DNA of 64,000 nt from the NCBI GenBank assembly GCA_038502055.1, contig JAXRKN010000023.1, positions 248,001 through 312,000 of the forward strand, given 5' to 3'. The DNA is from Tanytarsus gracilentus. Lineage: Eukaryota > Arthropoda > Insecta > Diptera > Chironomidae. The notes under the pieces were generated by a model, which ran no database searches, was not told where the DNA came from, and saw only the letters and a list, made by a program, of their open reading frames with translations. The position numbers were made by a program, and so were the translations under genes. Below, in pieces: positions 1 to 12,200 of this stretch (its first letter is position 1; every line of letters begins with the position of its first letter).

Positions 1-3000
1 TTCATTGTCCTTTCTCAAATAAGATGCGATTTTGATATTACCTCCATACGTAAATAGCCGGATTTGATTTCTTACATCAAGCAATATGAGCGAAACTCAA
101 CTTTATCACTCCGACATGTCCATATTTCACACTTGTCATGATAAATGAACTCACGAGTGAACAAAAGATAGAAGAAAAAAATATTGAATCTGTCACTCGT
201 CTTTCCAACATCTATGCTTGATATTTTTTCTCGGCATTCATTTGTCGATTTTGATTTTCGATACTGCATACTTCACGTAGAGGCACAAGCTTTTATCCTA
301 TTCATTTCAAGCGCACATCTGACCCTGTTTAATGAAGAACCGGACGGAAAAAACCGATGAAAAAATTCAAACTTCCAGTTTAAAAAATCAGCACTATTTT
401 CTCTACTTTTAAATATGGTGAATTTTAAAGTTAAAATTTCACCTACTTAAATAAACATTTACCCATAAATAAAGTTGAAGTAGAAAATTTTATTTTATCT
501 TTTTAAAATTACCACTTACTTCCCGCTGGAAGTTTGAATTTTTTTAACAGCTTTTTTACGTCCGGTTTTTCTTTATATATTCTCACCTATAAAAAATGGT
601 GTGTGAGTGCGAACTGGAACGATTATTCCATTTTCGTAATGAATGAGTGAAAGTGAGTAACCGAAGCAAATTTGCGGTGGCATAATTGGAGGTAATTGGC
701 TCTCTTTGCAGCGTAGCCCGGCGATATAAATTTTATATCCGATATAATTGACGTAAAATTTATATCATTTATATCTGCCAAACAAATTTATATCCGATAT
801 ACAATTTACATCTTTTATCTTTTTACAACAAACCTTAAATCAAAATTTAATCAAATTTAACAAACTTTAAATTTTTCTTAGAAGAAAAAAATATTTTAGA
901 ATTTTTTTTAAATAAAAATTATTATCAATTTCCTAATACAATTCTCAAGTCATTTAAAACCTGAAGCTCAATATTTGCATAATCAAACTGAAAAATGTTC
1001 TTTTGTATACTGGCAACATAAAAAATGTTTCAAAGCCCACACGTGGGTGTTGCCGTGTAGCCCACCTGTAACTGATCAGAAATTGCGTTTGTTTGACTTT
1101 TATCATGACATTTAAACATAAAAATTGCAATTACATCTTCATGAAAACTTTTTTTTGTACTATCATTGAGGCTTGAATAAAATTTTCACATAAATTTCTT
1201 TCCTATCTGCGTATGCTTTCATCTCTGAAACCAACGGATGAACACACACTCTCGATGAACACTCAATATATAGCTTTTCTATTACACTCACACGAATTGA
1301 AGATAGATTGGAAATGAAAATTAATTGCACAAAGTCCATTTGAACATCTGTGCGAGAAGGAACGAGAGCAAAAAGTGAACTATATGAGTCAAACGGAAAA
1401 ATAAAAATTCGTAATATCATGCCAAGAGCAGTTTTCTTCCCGATCATCTAGCATACGCACAAACATAACCGGAAAAGTTTGCAATAGACTGTAAAACCTG
1501 AATGCATGTTCAAATAAACTATGACGTTTGAGTTGAATTACTGAAAGGTGCACATATTGAGTCGTGTACATGGCCTACAGGTTTTGCAAGTTTTTTTTGC
1601 TCCTCTCACAATTGACTTGAAATTGCACTTGAAAAGCTACACAAAAAGCATGTAATTATAGTACACAATAACGCTCCTCGATGACCTTTTTTATCACATG
1701 AAACATTCTGATTTTAATTGAAAATTATATGGCCACGATACGGCACGACATTGTCGTTAATGGATGGATGTTGCCATCCCTTGAAGCATTATTGGCGGAC
1801 ACATCCATGGAATTCTTTTTTTAAAGGGGCCCACTTGAATGAATATGAAATTGAAAGCGTAAGCCTCGGACGGAATTAATTGAGGCTCATGAACAACATT
1901 CACAACCGTCGACTAGCGCTAAAATAACTGAGACAGGATAATTACTTTTGCTTTATTCCGCACAAAATTCATTTTTTTTTCGAACAACATAACAAGATTT
2001 TACTGTAGAAGAATTTCGTAAGGCGATAAAAATTTCTGTGTACTTTTCTCGTTTCCTCAATACAATTAATTTTAGTGTACGATGCGATTACACGGGGGAA
2101 TTTTGTAGCGTTAATTTCGTCACTTTTTCTTGGGAGGTTAGTGAAATTTATTTTGAGCTGCTAAATAAAGACTTTCAACATAAAACTTTCCTTCCACATC
2201 CTTTTCAAACTTTAGTTACATAAAACTCAATTACAAAATTCACTTCAAACTTCATTGAAATTTCATCATTTTCACGCTTTCATCTGAGCTCTGGATTTTT
2301 CGCAATGATTATAATTTAATTTTAATCTTCAAGCTTCACATGATGGATAAACTTTTCACTCATAGACACTATCTAAACAACAATGAATGCAAACACATGT
2401 GTTCGCTCGAGTATAGAGGTATATAAATAAAAGTGAGTTAGTAGGTTGGAAGTAAAGTTTACTTTTTATGGCCAGATGAGGTTTCGTCATGGTCCAATAG
2501 TCATCATTTTCTTCCGTGGAAGCAATGCGAGAGGAAAATTTTATTTTTTCATCCCTCGCACGATTCTGCATTTCATGTAAACAAAGTTTTTATTACATTT
2601 ATTATGATGTTACTGCATGGTGCCATATCTAGCTTGTATCTGGTCACCAATTGCTTTCTTCTTCGATTCAATTAACTTTTTAATATTGAGCACGATTAAA
2701 CGTTAAAATAAATTTAAATCTATTTGAGTTGAAAGTCGTTGAATGTCTGATTTTATTTTATTTATTGAATTTTGATAGCTTATTCATTTACCTTTAAAAG
2801 AAATCATAACTCGTGTATTTTTCATAACCTCAAAATTGCGTCATTTTACTTTAATCTCTTTCTCTCTCACTTCAACCTTAAGATATAAAAGCTTGAACGT
2901 AATTCAATGTTGAAGGAGATAATGATTGCAAGAAACTAGACAACTTTTCCACTATTCCTTCTCTATTATAGACTTTTCAACAACTTTCCTTTTTGAGCCA

Positions 3001-3696
3001 CTTTTCCGCGCTTCGTCTCGAGTTAAAGCAAAAGTTTTGTCTTGAAAATTTTCGTTCCTGCTGTTCTCTTTCTTGCCGGCGTGTTTATGAATACATTTTT
3101 ACTCTTCTTGTCGGTAAAAGTTTTTCATACTATCATTGCCATGTACCAAACCTAACTTCTAACATCTGCGGTTACTTTTGAGGCAAATTTAATCCATCAT
3201 TTCTTGCACGCAAATTAATCAATGCAATGACTTGTGATATTTTAATAAAGAAGCTGAAGCAAAAGTTAGCAAGAGCCCTCACAATAAATCAATTCTCAAG
3301 TGAGACGTGTGTGAGGTTGGGTTATATCCTTGAAATGGCATTTTGATAGTAAAATTATTTTCATCTTTGTCAATAAGTAAACTTTTTGCTGCCTTTTCCC
3401 CTCTATTTCGTCCTTTTGCAGTATGTTGATGATATGAGCAGTTGAATTGTGATGAAGAAAATAAAGTTTTTGAGGGAATTTTCTTCTTTTTATTATCTTT
3501 GAGGATCTAAAGAGAAAATAAGCGAATATTTGCCTACGACGAACTGAATTTTCTTTTTTACTTTATGGGTCGTTTGCTCGAAATTCTCCATATTTTCTTT
3601 CGTCTGCCATATGTGGATGATCTTATTCTATCTATCTCTCTTTACTTCATTTATTTACAGTCTTTTTCATCGTGAGATACCTTATACCATTTTTTA
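1..3696. other. Gene-free AT-rich DNA
   Basis: No credible exon was seen on either strand; open frames are short and show no family sequence. The notable pieces are an AT-rich cluster of ATATAAAT/ATTTATAT inverted repeats (about 715-815) and a partial interspersed repeat at 1018-1080, listed separately. Confidence 0.6.
1018..1080 (-). repeat. Fragment of interspersed repeat family R1 (copy 1)
   Basis: The 63-bp stretch running from ATAAAAAATGTTTC through GTGGGTGTTGCCGTGTAGCCC to ACTGATCAG matches, on the opposite strand, the right end of the repeat at 46243-46506, and also matches 42866-43000. The other end of the family (TTTTTAGCGTAGCCC) is not found next to it, so this is a fragment. Confidence 0.7.
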
Positions 3697-3801
3697 CAGA
3701 GATGAGCAATTACAAATTACTGTAATAATTACAGTAAATTAATTACATGAATTACATGTAATGTAATTTTTGTTCAATTACAATGTAATTGCCCAACTCT
3801 G
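3697..3801. mobile_element. hAT-like MITE, 105 bp
   Basis: The ends are imperfect inverted repeats: CAGAGATGAGCAATTAC on the left, and the complement of TAATTGCCCAACTCTG on the right. Flanking octamers ATTTTTTA and AATTTTTA match at 7 of 8 bases, fitting an 8-bp target duplication. The inside is palindromic TAATTAC repeats. A related right end lies at 12147-12200. Confidence 0.7.
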
Positions 3802-4213
3802 AATTTTTATATTTTGGATGAAAAAGGTTCATATAGATTTTCTGTCGCAAATATTTTTGATAAAATTAGATTGAAATTTTTCCCTACCAGCACAGGATAT
3901 GCCCGAGATATGTTTTGTGGGCGTCGCTCTGTCAGTAAACTGTCATAGATTTGCCCGAGATATGCAATGTTGCATACATTTTGCAGGCATATCTATGACA
4001 TTTCTCGCGCATATCAATGACAGTCAAAAATATAGTTTAATTAATTTTTTTCAGTTTTTCTGGCTTTACTTTTGCTTATCTAATTTTTCCATTCCACTGC
4101 CACCACTTTTTTCACTGCATTCACCCTCCTTTAATTGATCCTGGATCCACTCCTGTAACGTCTCAAGTTTGCTTTCCGTCTCACACTTATAATTTTCGCT
4201 TCTTTAGCCGGAC

Positions 4214-5033
4214 TAGAGTTTCTCAAATCCCCGGGGAATGAGATTACGGGGACCCCGGGGAAAAATATTCGCCTCCCCGGGGACCCCGGGGATCCCCGGG
4301 GAAGAAGAAAGTATAAAAAAGACCTGTTTTTCCTTAATTTTTTAGCTAATATTTATTTAAAGCACATTTTATAACAGAAATAAAAGTTTTTTAAGAGAAA
4401 ATAAAAAGTTTAACTAATAGAAAATGATAAGTTTAAAAATATAAAACGTTCAGCGGAAGTAGTTCTTAAGGAACATTACACAGTGAAGATTATGGTCAGA
4501 CATTCGAGTTCTCTTCTTTGTTATGATGTCTCCAGCTTCTGAAAATGCTCTCTCTGAAGTAACTGACGTTGCCTGAATCGTCATTAAAGCATTTAGCAAT
4601 CGGTTTAAAACTGGAGATCTTTGTTTAAGTCTCGCATATGATGTCATCTCTGTCTTAAAGTCCTTAGCGTTGCTAGGATCTTTAGTGCGAGAAGCATTCA
4701 GCTCTGTCAAACTCTGTTGAAGACGTTGACTAAATGTCTATTTTTTTATTGCACTTTCACTTATTTAACTTGATGTTTCACTTTCAAAATACTTTTTTAA
4801 ATTAAATTGTTTTGCAAAAAAAACTCAATTATATAGGTAAATCTTCTTAATTTCAGGTATTTGTTTACAAAAAACTTATTTTTAATTAAAGTTTTGTATG
4901 AAGATTTTTATTAAACTTTAGGATATTTTTTTAAAATTTTCTAATTTTTCGGGGAATTTCCCCGGGGAATATTTTTGAATTTTTCGGGGATCCCCGGGGA
5001 TCCCCGTCCCCGGGGTCCCCGAAAGAAACTCTA
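4214..5033 (-). mobile_element. hAT element with transposase remnant, 820 bp
   Basis: The element starts TAGAGTTTCT and ends AGAAACTCTA, a perfect 10-bp inverted repeat, and is flanked by exact 8-bp duplications AGCCGGAC (4206-4213 and 5034-5041), the size made by hAT transposases. Both ends carry GC-rich CCCCGGGG arrays (about 4230-4305 and 4960-5020). A minus-strand transposase remnant lies inside. It is inserted in an older inverted-repeat element. Confidence 0.92.
4450..4710 (-). pseudogene. hAT transposase C-terminal (dimerisation) remnant
   Basis: The 86 codons encode a fragment with VTSERAFSEAGDIITKKRTR followed by an LHCVMFLKNYF-like end. This is the signature of the hAT C-terminal dimerisation domain (hATC), where S-x-E-R-x-F-S is the hallmark. 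Full hAT transposases are around 600 residues; the DDE catalytic core, the zinc finger and most of the protein are missing. It sits entirely inside the 820-bp element, so the copy cannot mobilise itself. The upstream codons may continue degraded coding sequence, but no further domain is visible. Confidence 0.85.
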
Positions 5034-5539
5034 AGCCGGACACTAAAATTTTGCTACCGCTGCAAATTTTTATTTATATAAAATATAAATATATCGCCTG
5101 CAAATTGTCATCGAATTGTCTTCGATATGTCATTAATATGTCAAAGATATAGCACCTGTGACAAAGCTTAGACAATTTAGTACCTCTGACATATTGCAAA
5201 CAATTTATTTATTTTTTTTTAAAAAAATTCTAGTTCGAGCCTCGTCAAGGGCACTAATCTTTTTTGCTTTTAAGTGATATTTTTTCAATCTATGATCAAT
5301 TTTAAGTATTTTAAGCAGTTATTTTAAAATAAAATAATATTTTAAACATTGAAAATGCCATGACAATTTTTTGATGAATTAGAAAAACACATTTTTACGA
5401 AACAATGAGCACGTGTTTAAGAAAACATCCAAAAATGCATTTTTGAATTAAAATATACTCTGTACTCTGTCATAACCCACGAATTGTCAAAGATGTGTCC
5501 AAGAAATGTCACTGATATGCCATAGCTGTGCTAGTAGGG

Positions 5540-8500
5540 TTTTAAAAAAGGTCATTTTATATTTTTTCGGAAGGCTTTCAAAAGGAAATTTTAATTAAAA
5601 CAAAATATTAAAAGACGTTAATTTTCTCAAAAAGTCAGTAGATATGAATAAATACATTTTGTGATGGAAATTAATGAAATCTCGTTGGCCATTATGATAT
5701 TGAGACGTCTGATGTCGCATCCTATTTCACATTGTGATTAATTGTTTGATCGTCTAAATGCGAATATGTGCGTATGTATTACATCTTAATATTATCATCG
5801 TCCATCGCCTCTCTCTCTCGTACCTTCTAAGCTATTCTTCTTCTTATTTCCATGTAGCTGACGACGGTGCTGAGGAATAAAGAAAAAGTAGTGAGAGATG
5901 AGAAAAAAAAATTTACGGAAAAAAATGAAAGAAAAGGAGTGTAAAAATAGAAATCTCGTTTCATTATTGTTGCCGGGATTTTCTTTTATATTTTCTTTTC
6001 TTTTCTCAGAAGTTCTAATAAAATTCGAGCCAGAGCAATTTTTCTTTCTTTTCTGCCTTTGGTCGTTAAAACATTAGTAGCCCATATAGTCTCGAAAAAT
6101 AGAAGAAGAAAAAACCAGCGAGACTCTTACGGCCGATGTGCTCCTATGGAAAAGTTTGAAACAGATGTGAAAATAATTTTCCATCTCAGTCATAATAAGA
6201 AAAGGAGAAATTTTTTAAAGGAAAATTCCTCTCACATTTTCTCTCTCTCACGTGCTTGAATTTTGGTGAGAGAATTCTCTCAACTTGTTACTTCTTCGTT
6301 GCTTTTTGCTCTTGCATGCAACATTGAAAATATGATAATAAAAACACTCGCATTCATGCTTTTATGTTGTGAAGGAATGTCAAGAACGTTCAATTGACAT
6401 AATTGGGTCTTCTGGAATTTTATTTCATTTGTGAGTGAATTTTTTTTTGGGTGGCCTTACTGGAAAAATTCTTGTCATGCTTAAAGCGTCGAAATATTTT
6501 TCGCATATATGTCTCACTCAACGTGGTCGATGGGCTGAATGTTGAAAAGAACGCAAATCGCGCTCATAACAATCCAAAAACATTCAGCAATGAAAAACTT
6601 TTTCTCTCACAATTCTCTCTCACTCGCATGAAGCAGTGAGAAGTGGCAGCTTATATTGTTAATTCAATCGATGAAATGCTTTCAGTCTTTAGCGACCAAC
6701 TGTCGGAGATCGTAACGTTCGTTTCGCGAGCGGTTTAAGCAAAAATAATTTTCATTATAGAAGTGGAAAACCTTTTCTAAATGTGAAAAAAAGAAAAAAG
6801 AAAAATTGCGAAATATTTTTTTTTGAAAAAATAAAATAAAAAAAGAAAAGGAATTTTAAAAGAAAAAAAATTGCTTGTTATTTTTAAAGCACATTAGTGG
6901 TTAGTGGGACATTAGTTTAAAAAATATTTTTTTTGTGTAGTGAAGACAAGGCATTTTATTTAAGAAAATATCGAATGTAAGAAAAAATTTCAACAATATG
7001 TTTATGAGAGCGACGAGAATTTCGACAGCAGCAAGCAAGAATGGATTTTTATTTTAACACAAAAATTCTTCATTACTTATGTGGAGAATCTTAAATTTTG
7101 ATGGCTCCGAAAATAATTCTAAAGAACTTTTCCGCAATGAAAACATAAGCGGAAAGCGAATTACGTTGGATGAATGGAACGCCCTACATGCTTCGTTGTA
7201 CATGGGGAGGAAGGGAAAAAGTGGAAAAATATCGATTTCCATGAATTTTCTTCCTTTTTGCTGAAAATGTTTTTTCTTGCTTAAATTTTTGTGATAAATT
7301 TTTTAAACTTAAAAGAATCAATGATTTACAAAATATTTTTTCATATCGACAGCTTCTATTGTGAGGCTCTATTAAAGGACTTCATCATTATGTTTTCCGA
7401 TCTATCATCTTTTGTGTCAAGCGAGAAATTTCCCTTTATTTGTACGCTCGAAAATTTTTTTCTTATCGAAACAGTTTTTAACGCGATTTCGTGCCAGCCG
7501 CTTGTCACAACTCCTCTGCAAGTTCTCTGTGTGTTATTATTATTTCGGAAACTGCAAAGCTGTCCGATGTCAGGAGGTAGATAAGAGTGTATAAATATTG
7601 CCTTCGCTACAAGTGACTTTCATTGAGTAAAAAAATGCGATAAAGTGGAGACGAAAATTATTATATGAAACGCTTGTGGGTAGTCAAGAGTCAAGAGGTT
7701 CTTAAAGAGCACCAAAATAAATTTTTAAGTGACAACTATGCAAAAAAGAATTCTTTGCCAAATGAGCGTAATTAAAACTATTCTGAAAAATATGTGAAGA
7801 AAAAAGGTGAAAGAGGAAAATGAAATGAAAAGCTCTCGACATGCACATTCAACAGGCGCAATAAAGATTTATCTTTCCATTTTTTTCGGAGAGGACTTAA
7901 AACCTCTGCCAGCGAGAGTAAGAAGAAACGTTTTTTTTCTAAATTGGTTTTTTTGGTATTTTTCGTGTGTGGTTCTTTCCTCCGCTCATTCGCCTCTCTT
8001 TATTTAGGAAAAGCTTTGTGAGAAGAGGCAAAAATTAAAAGAAATCAGAAGTTCTTACGAATGAGCACAAAAAACATGATAAATTACATAAATATCGAAT
8101 CGTCAGTCTCGAAAAAAGAAGAAGAAGAATGAAATGCAATAGCACACAATACAATATGTATGTTTATGGCAGTGCAGCAAAAAAATAAAATATAAAGTCT
8201 AAAGGAAAAACAACGAGAGGTAACAAGCGCGGAGAGAAAACGGTTATGATGCCAAGGTCTCATGGAATTTATCGAGTGACTAAAATACTGGGTGCTATCG
8301 CAAAAATAAATATGAGAAATGCTTCAATGCAATGCGACTTTATGGGCTGAAAGTAAAAGTGTGAGTTATTTAAAGGGTTGACAGTTTTTAATTTCGTGAG
8401 ATGGAGAATTAAGTCAAACGCGTTTAAACGCTCAAATTTCAATCGGAATGTTTTTTAAAACAATGCAAATTTAATGTTTCTAAAATTTTTCAACTTTTAT

Positions 8501-9809
8501 CTTTTTTTAAAGACAAAATATTCAGTGAACAAAAAGTTAATGTGCAAGTTTTTTAAAAAAATTTCTTACTAAAATAGAGTGACAATTTAATTACTATCTA
8601 GCAATTCCAAGAAATCACAAAAAAGGGTTTGCGGTCAACGGTACTTGTGAAATTACGAAAGCTAATGAGTCATTTAATTAAGCGAAATTTTCTTAATGGA
8701 AACAGAAGAAAAGTGTTTCGGTGTAAAAAATAAGAAGAAGAAGGGGTGTATAAAAGTATATTTTTCTACCCGTCGCTTTAACTTTTCCTCCTCATAAAGC
8801 TGATAAAAACCACGAAATGTTTTTTTCCGAAAAACTTTTCTTCATAAATCTCGCACTTTGTTCAAAAGGCTTTTGCCCTTCGCTTTTCATTGCCCTGGAA
8901 ATATTTTACAATGAAGATCTTTCAAACACTTTTTTCACCCTCGAAGAATTTTTAATGTGTTGATCTCACGTCGTCATGATTCGATGGAAAAAATTTATAT
9001 AAATTTTTTGTTCGCGTCGTGCGTTGCAAATTAAAATTCAGCACCCATGTGCTAATTTTTATAACAAATTAGTGTTGTGTGTGTAAAAAGTAAGAATTTT
9101 CGTCGCTTTAGTTGCGTAACCTCAGTGAATGTCAATCAAAGTCGATCACATGATGATTTTTAGCATGTTGCTGTGAGATTAATTAGCAGACACTTGATTC
9201 GATATTTTTATTTTATTTTAGTATGAAGGTCGTACAGGGAAATTTTATAATTGATATCCTCAAAAAAAAGCGATGACATGAAAAATGATTATAATGCCAA
9301 ATTTTTTGACATACGCCATATTTTATCAGTTTCGAATTTATATCACTCACACACACAGAATATTAATTATGTGCATTGAATATAGATTGAAATCATTTTC
9401 GAGTGAGCGAGGAAATTGACGTGAACGTCGAAATATGTTTACGATGCTTGCGGGAGGCGGTGAGGGGTGAAAATTTCAAAAATATATATATTCATGCTCT
9501 CATATAGGAAAGCCCAAAAATGAGCTGTTGGCAGTTTCATGTGATTTGTTGCAAAAATTACCATCAACAGCCATTTAGTGACTTTGTGAGTGTAATTTAT
9601 TAAAGATATGGAGAGATTTATATGGAAAAGTTTCGCAAAATTGGAAACGACTCTTTTGGGTATTTTTAGACCGTTTTAAAAGAGCAATATGAGAGTTGGA
9701 TGAAGAGAATACAAACTAAAGGCCAATAAAAAAATTTGGTGAGGATTAATCGCTAGTTGAGTCAATAAAAATTTATTTTTATGGAAATCAATAATCTAAT
9801 AAAATTTTT
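5540..9809. other. Gene-free AT-rich DNA
   Basis: No exon, RNA gene or mobile element was recognised on either strand. Purine-rich and T-rich low-complexity runs are common (for example 5880-6020 and 6780-6870). The open frames at 6059-6259 and 7054-7584 have no domain and look like chance. Confidence 0.55.
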
Positions 9810-10785
9810 ATAGCTCCGCTATATATTAATTTTATTTTTCCAAAACCTGTTTTCGGTCCCTAGTGCAAGAATTCATTTTGCAATATCAAAACTTATACTA
9901 AATGATAGGCCTAGTAAACCCTACAAATTGGCGAAAACAGATTTGAAATCGGTTGATCCTACGAGGAGTTAGAGCCATTTAAGTCATCTTACTTTCTTAC
10001 TTTCTCACTTTCTCACTTTCTTACTTTCTCACTTTCTCACGATCTTAGTGAACGCCATATCTCAAGAACGGCTGGTCGGATTTGACTCGGGTTTGTGGCT
10101 AAAGATCGGGTTTTGGCTCTAGTTGTGCAAGAAGTATTTAGTTTTGAGGTACGACCCTCCAAGGACCGTCCCTGAGTGCAAAAATGTCCTTTTTCATACA
10201 AATTTTCTTTCATATGGCTTCATGGGTATCGTTGATCTCGTAATTGCATCAGGAATCGATTGGTTGTTTTTGAGGGTGTCCATCTGGCCGGTGGGTGCTA
10301 TGCCCTTTTTCAGAACTATGGCTTTGTTGTGTTGCTCGTTTGTGGTGATTTTCTTTGAATTCTTGGGGGGGTGATATGCTTTTTCGAATTGGCTTATGTA
10401 TGTCTTGACTCGATTGTGGTGATTGATTGTTTTTGAAGAATGTCTCTGGCCGGCCAGGAGTGCCCTTGTCTTTTAGAACTATGGCTTCATGTATGTCGTT
10501 GAACTCGTCATTGCATCAGGAATCGATTGAATTGCGATTTTTGAAGAATGTCCATCATGGCCGGCCGGAGTACCACTAATGTCCATTTTTCAGAACTATG
10601 GCTTCATGTATGTCGTTGAACTCGTCATTGCATCAGAAATTTATTGACATTGACGATTTTTGAGGAATGTCCATCATGGTCGGCCAGGAGTGCCATTAAT
10701 GTCCATTTTTCAGAACTATGGGGTACTAATCTAAGACAGCGGAGCTATTGGAAATGGCAACGCCGTTTGCAGACCCATCTTGTTG
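9810..10785 (+). mobile_element. Repeated element T1, copy A
   Basis: It starts ATAGCTCCGCT, with the complement AGCGGAGCTAT at 10738-10748, followed by a shared tail (GGAAATGGCAACGCC...CATCTTGTT). It contains a ten-base tandem repeat of TTACTTTCTC/TCACTTTCTC type (about 9990-10040), then diverged units of about 120 bp beginning GGCTTCATG. Copy B lies 240 bp downstream in the same orientation. No transposase and no clear target duplication were seen. Confidence 0.75.
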
Positions 10786-11025
10786 AAATCTGTTAATTAA
10801 AAAAAATAACTGATGCATTTAAAAACGTTGATCCATCCCACTATTACTAATGCATTATAGATTCAACTCTCCCTCGAAAAGTATATGGCGATTAAATCTC
10901 AATTAGAATAAATCAATAAACCTCGAACTTTAAGCCAAGAGTGTGTCACCTGCAACATTTCCTCCTCCTCCACCTTCCATCATCGTCATTGTTGCTTTTA
11001 CAGTCATTTTTTGACTATCATTATT

Positions 11026-11979
11026 ATAGCTCCGCTATATATTAATTTTGGATTTTTCCAAAACCTGTTTTCGACCCCTAGTGCCAAGACATTACCTTGT
11101 GCAATACCAAAACATATACTCAAATGATAGGCCTAGCCAAACCCTACAAACTGGCGAAAACAGATTTGAAATCGGTTGCTCCTACGAGGAGTTAGAGCCA
11201 TTTAAGTCATCTTACTTTCTCACTTTCTTACTTTCTTACTTTCTCACTTTCTCACTTTCTTACGATCTTAGTGGGCGGCATATCTCAAGAACGGCTGGTC
11301 GGATTTGATTCGGGTTTGTGGCTAAAGATCGGGTTTTGGCTCTAGTTGTGCAAGAAGTATTTAGTTTTGAGGTATGACCCTCCAAGGACCGTCCCTGAGT
11401 GCAAAAATGTCCTTTTTCATACAAATTTTCTCTTTTATGGCTTCATGGGTATCGTTGAACTCGTAATTGCATCAGAAATCGATTGACATTGACGATTTTT
11501 GAGGAATGTCCATCATGGTCGGCCAGGAGTGCCACTAATGTCCATTTTTCAGAACTATGGCTTCATGTATGTCGTTGAACTCGTCATTGCATCAGGAATC
11601 GATTGACATTGAAGATTTTTGAGGAATGTCGATCATGGTCGGCCAGGAGTGCCACTAAAGTCCATTTTTCAGAACTATGGCTTCATGTATGTCGTTGAAC
11701 TCGTCATTGCATCAGAAATCTATTGACATTGACGATTTTTGATGAATGTCCATCATGGTCGCGCCAGGAGTGCCACTAATGTCCATTTTTCAGAACTATA
11801 CCTTCATGTATGTCGTTGAACTCGTTATTGCATCAGGAATCGATTGACACTGACGATTTTTGAGGAATGTCCATCATGATTAACCAAGAGTGCCACTAAT
11901 GCCCATTGCAACGGAGTAGGGTACTAATTTATGCGGAGCTATTGGAAATGGCAACGCCGTTTGCAGACCCATCTTGTTT
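11026..11979 (+). mobile_element. Repeated element T1, copy B
   Basis: It has the same layout as copy A: ATAGCTCCGCT at 11026-11036, GCGGAGCTAT at 11933-11942, and the same tail ending CATCTTGTT. The TTACTTTCTC-type array lies at about 11213-11262. Its 120-bp internal repeat is cleaner than in copy A, with four units starting at about 11439, 11559, 11679 and 11800, each running from GGCTTCATG to CAGAACTAT. Confidence 0.8.
11439..11907 (+). repeat. 120-bp tandem repeat inside element T1 copy B
   Basis: There are four head-to-tail units of 120 bp, similar by eye and differing mainly by single bases. Each contains GTCGTTGAACTCG, GCATCAGGAATCGATTGAC and TGTCCATCATGGTCGGCCAG or near variants. Diverged versions of the same unit are present in copy A (about 10208-10730). 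Confidence 0.85.
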
Positions 11980-11985
11980 AAATAT

Positions 11986-12083
11986 TCAAAATGAAACGCG
12001 TTGTGTCATCCATCCGACGCGTAAATTACGTGTAATATTACGCGTAAATTACGTCGGATGGATGACAGATAATCAAAATGAAA
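11986..12083. mobile_element. Tiny palindromic insertion flanked by 11-bp direct repeats
   Basis: The direct repeat TCAAAATGAAA (11986-11996 and 12073-12083) brackets 76 bp. Of these, 12004-12067 form a hairpin with ends TGTCATCCATCCGACG and CGTCGGATGGATGACA. It lies just after element T1 copy B. It may be a very small MITE with its target duplication; the family is unknown. Confidence 0.5.
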
Positions 12084-12146
12084 GACGGAGAAATTTTCAT
12101 TCATTCTTGTCCAGTGATACCACTTTGTTAAATACCAGTACCAAAA

Positions 12147-12200
12147 TGTAATGAAATACATGTAATTTTTATTCGATTACAATATAATTGCCCATCTCTG
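12147..12200. repeat. Right-end fragment of the 3697-3801 type MITE
   Basis: AATGTAATGAAATACATGTA followed by AATTGCCCATCTCTG matches the right half of the 105-bp hAT-like MITE. The left end is missing. Confidence 0.6.

Larger units (their letters stand above)
3882..5539. mobile_element. Terminal-inverted-repeat element split by a nested hAT element
   Basis: The left end CCCTACCAGCACAGGATATG and the complement of the right end (CCCTACTAGCACAGCTATGG) form an inverted repeat. Inside, both flanks hold many short inverted and direct copies of a TGACAT-ATC motif (for example 3950-4025 and 5105-5165, 5480-5525). Removing the 820-bp hAT insertion and one target copy leaves about 830 bp. The flanks are T runs, so no target duplication can be read. 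The superfamily is not recognised. Confidence 0.6.

Noticed and set aside
705..830. AGCGTAGCCCGGCGATATAAA block as the left end of a mobile element ending at 1080
   Set aside because: It resembles the R1 end and the 41015 MITE core, but no matching opposite end or target duplication could be found.
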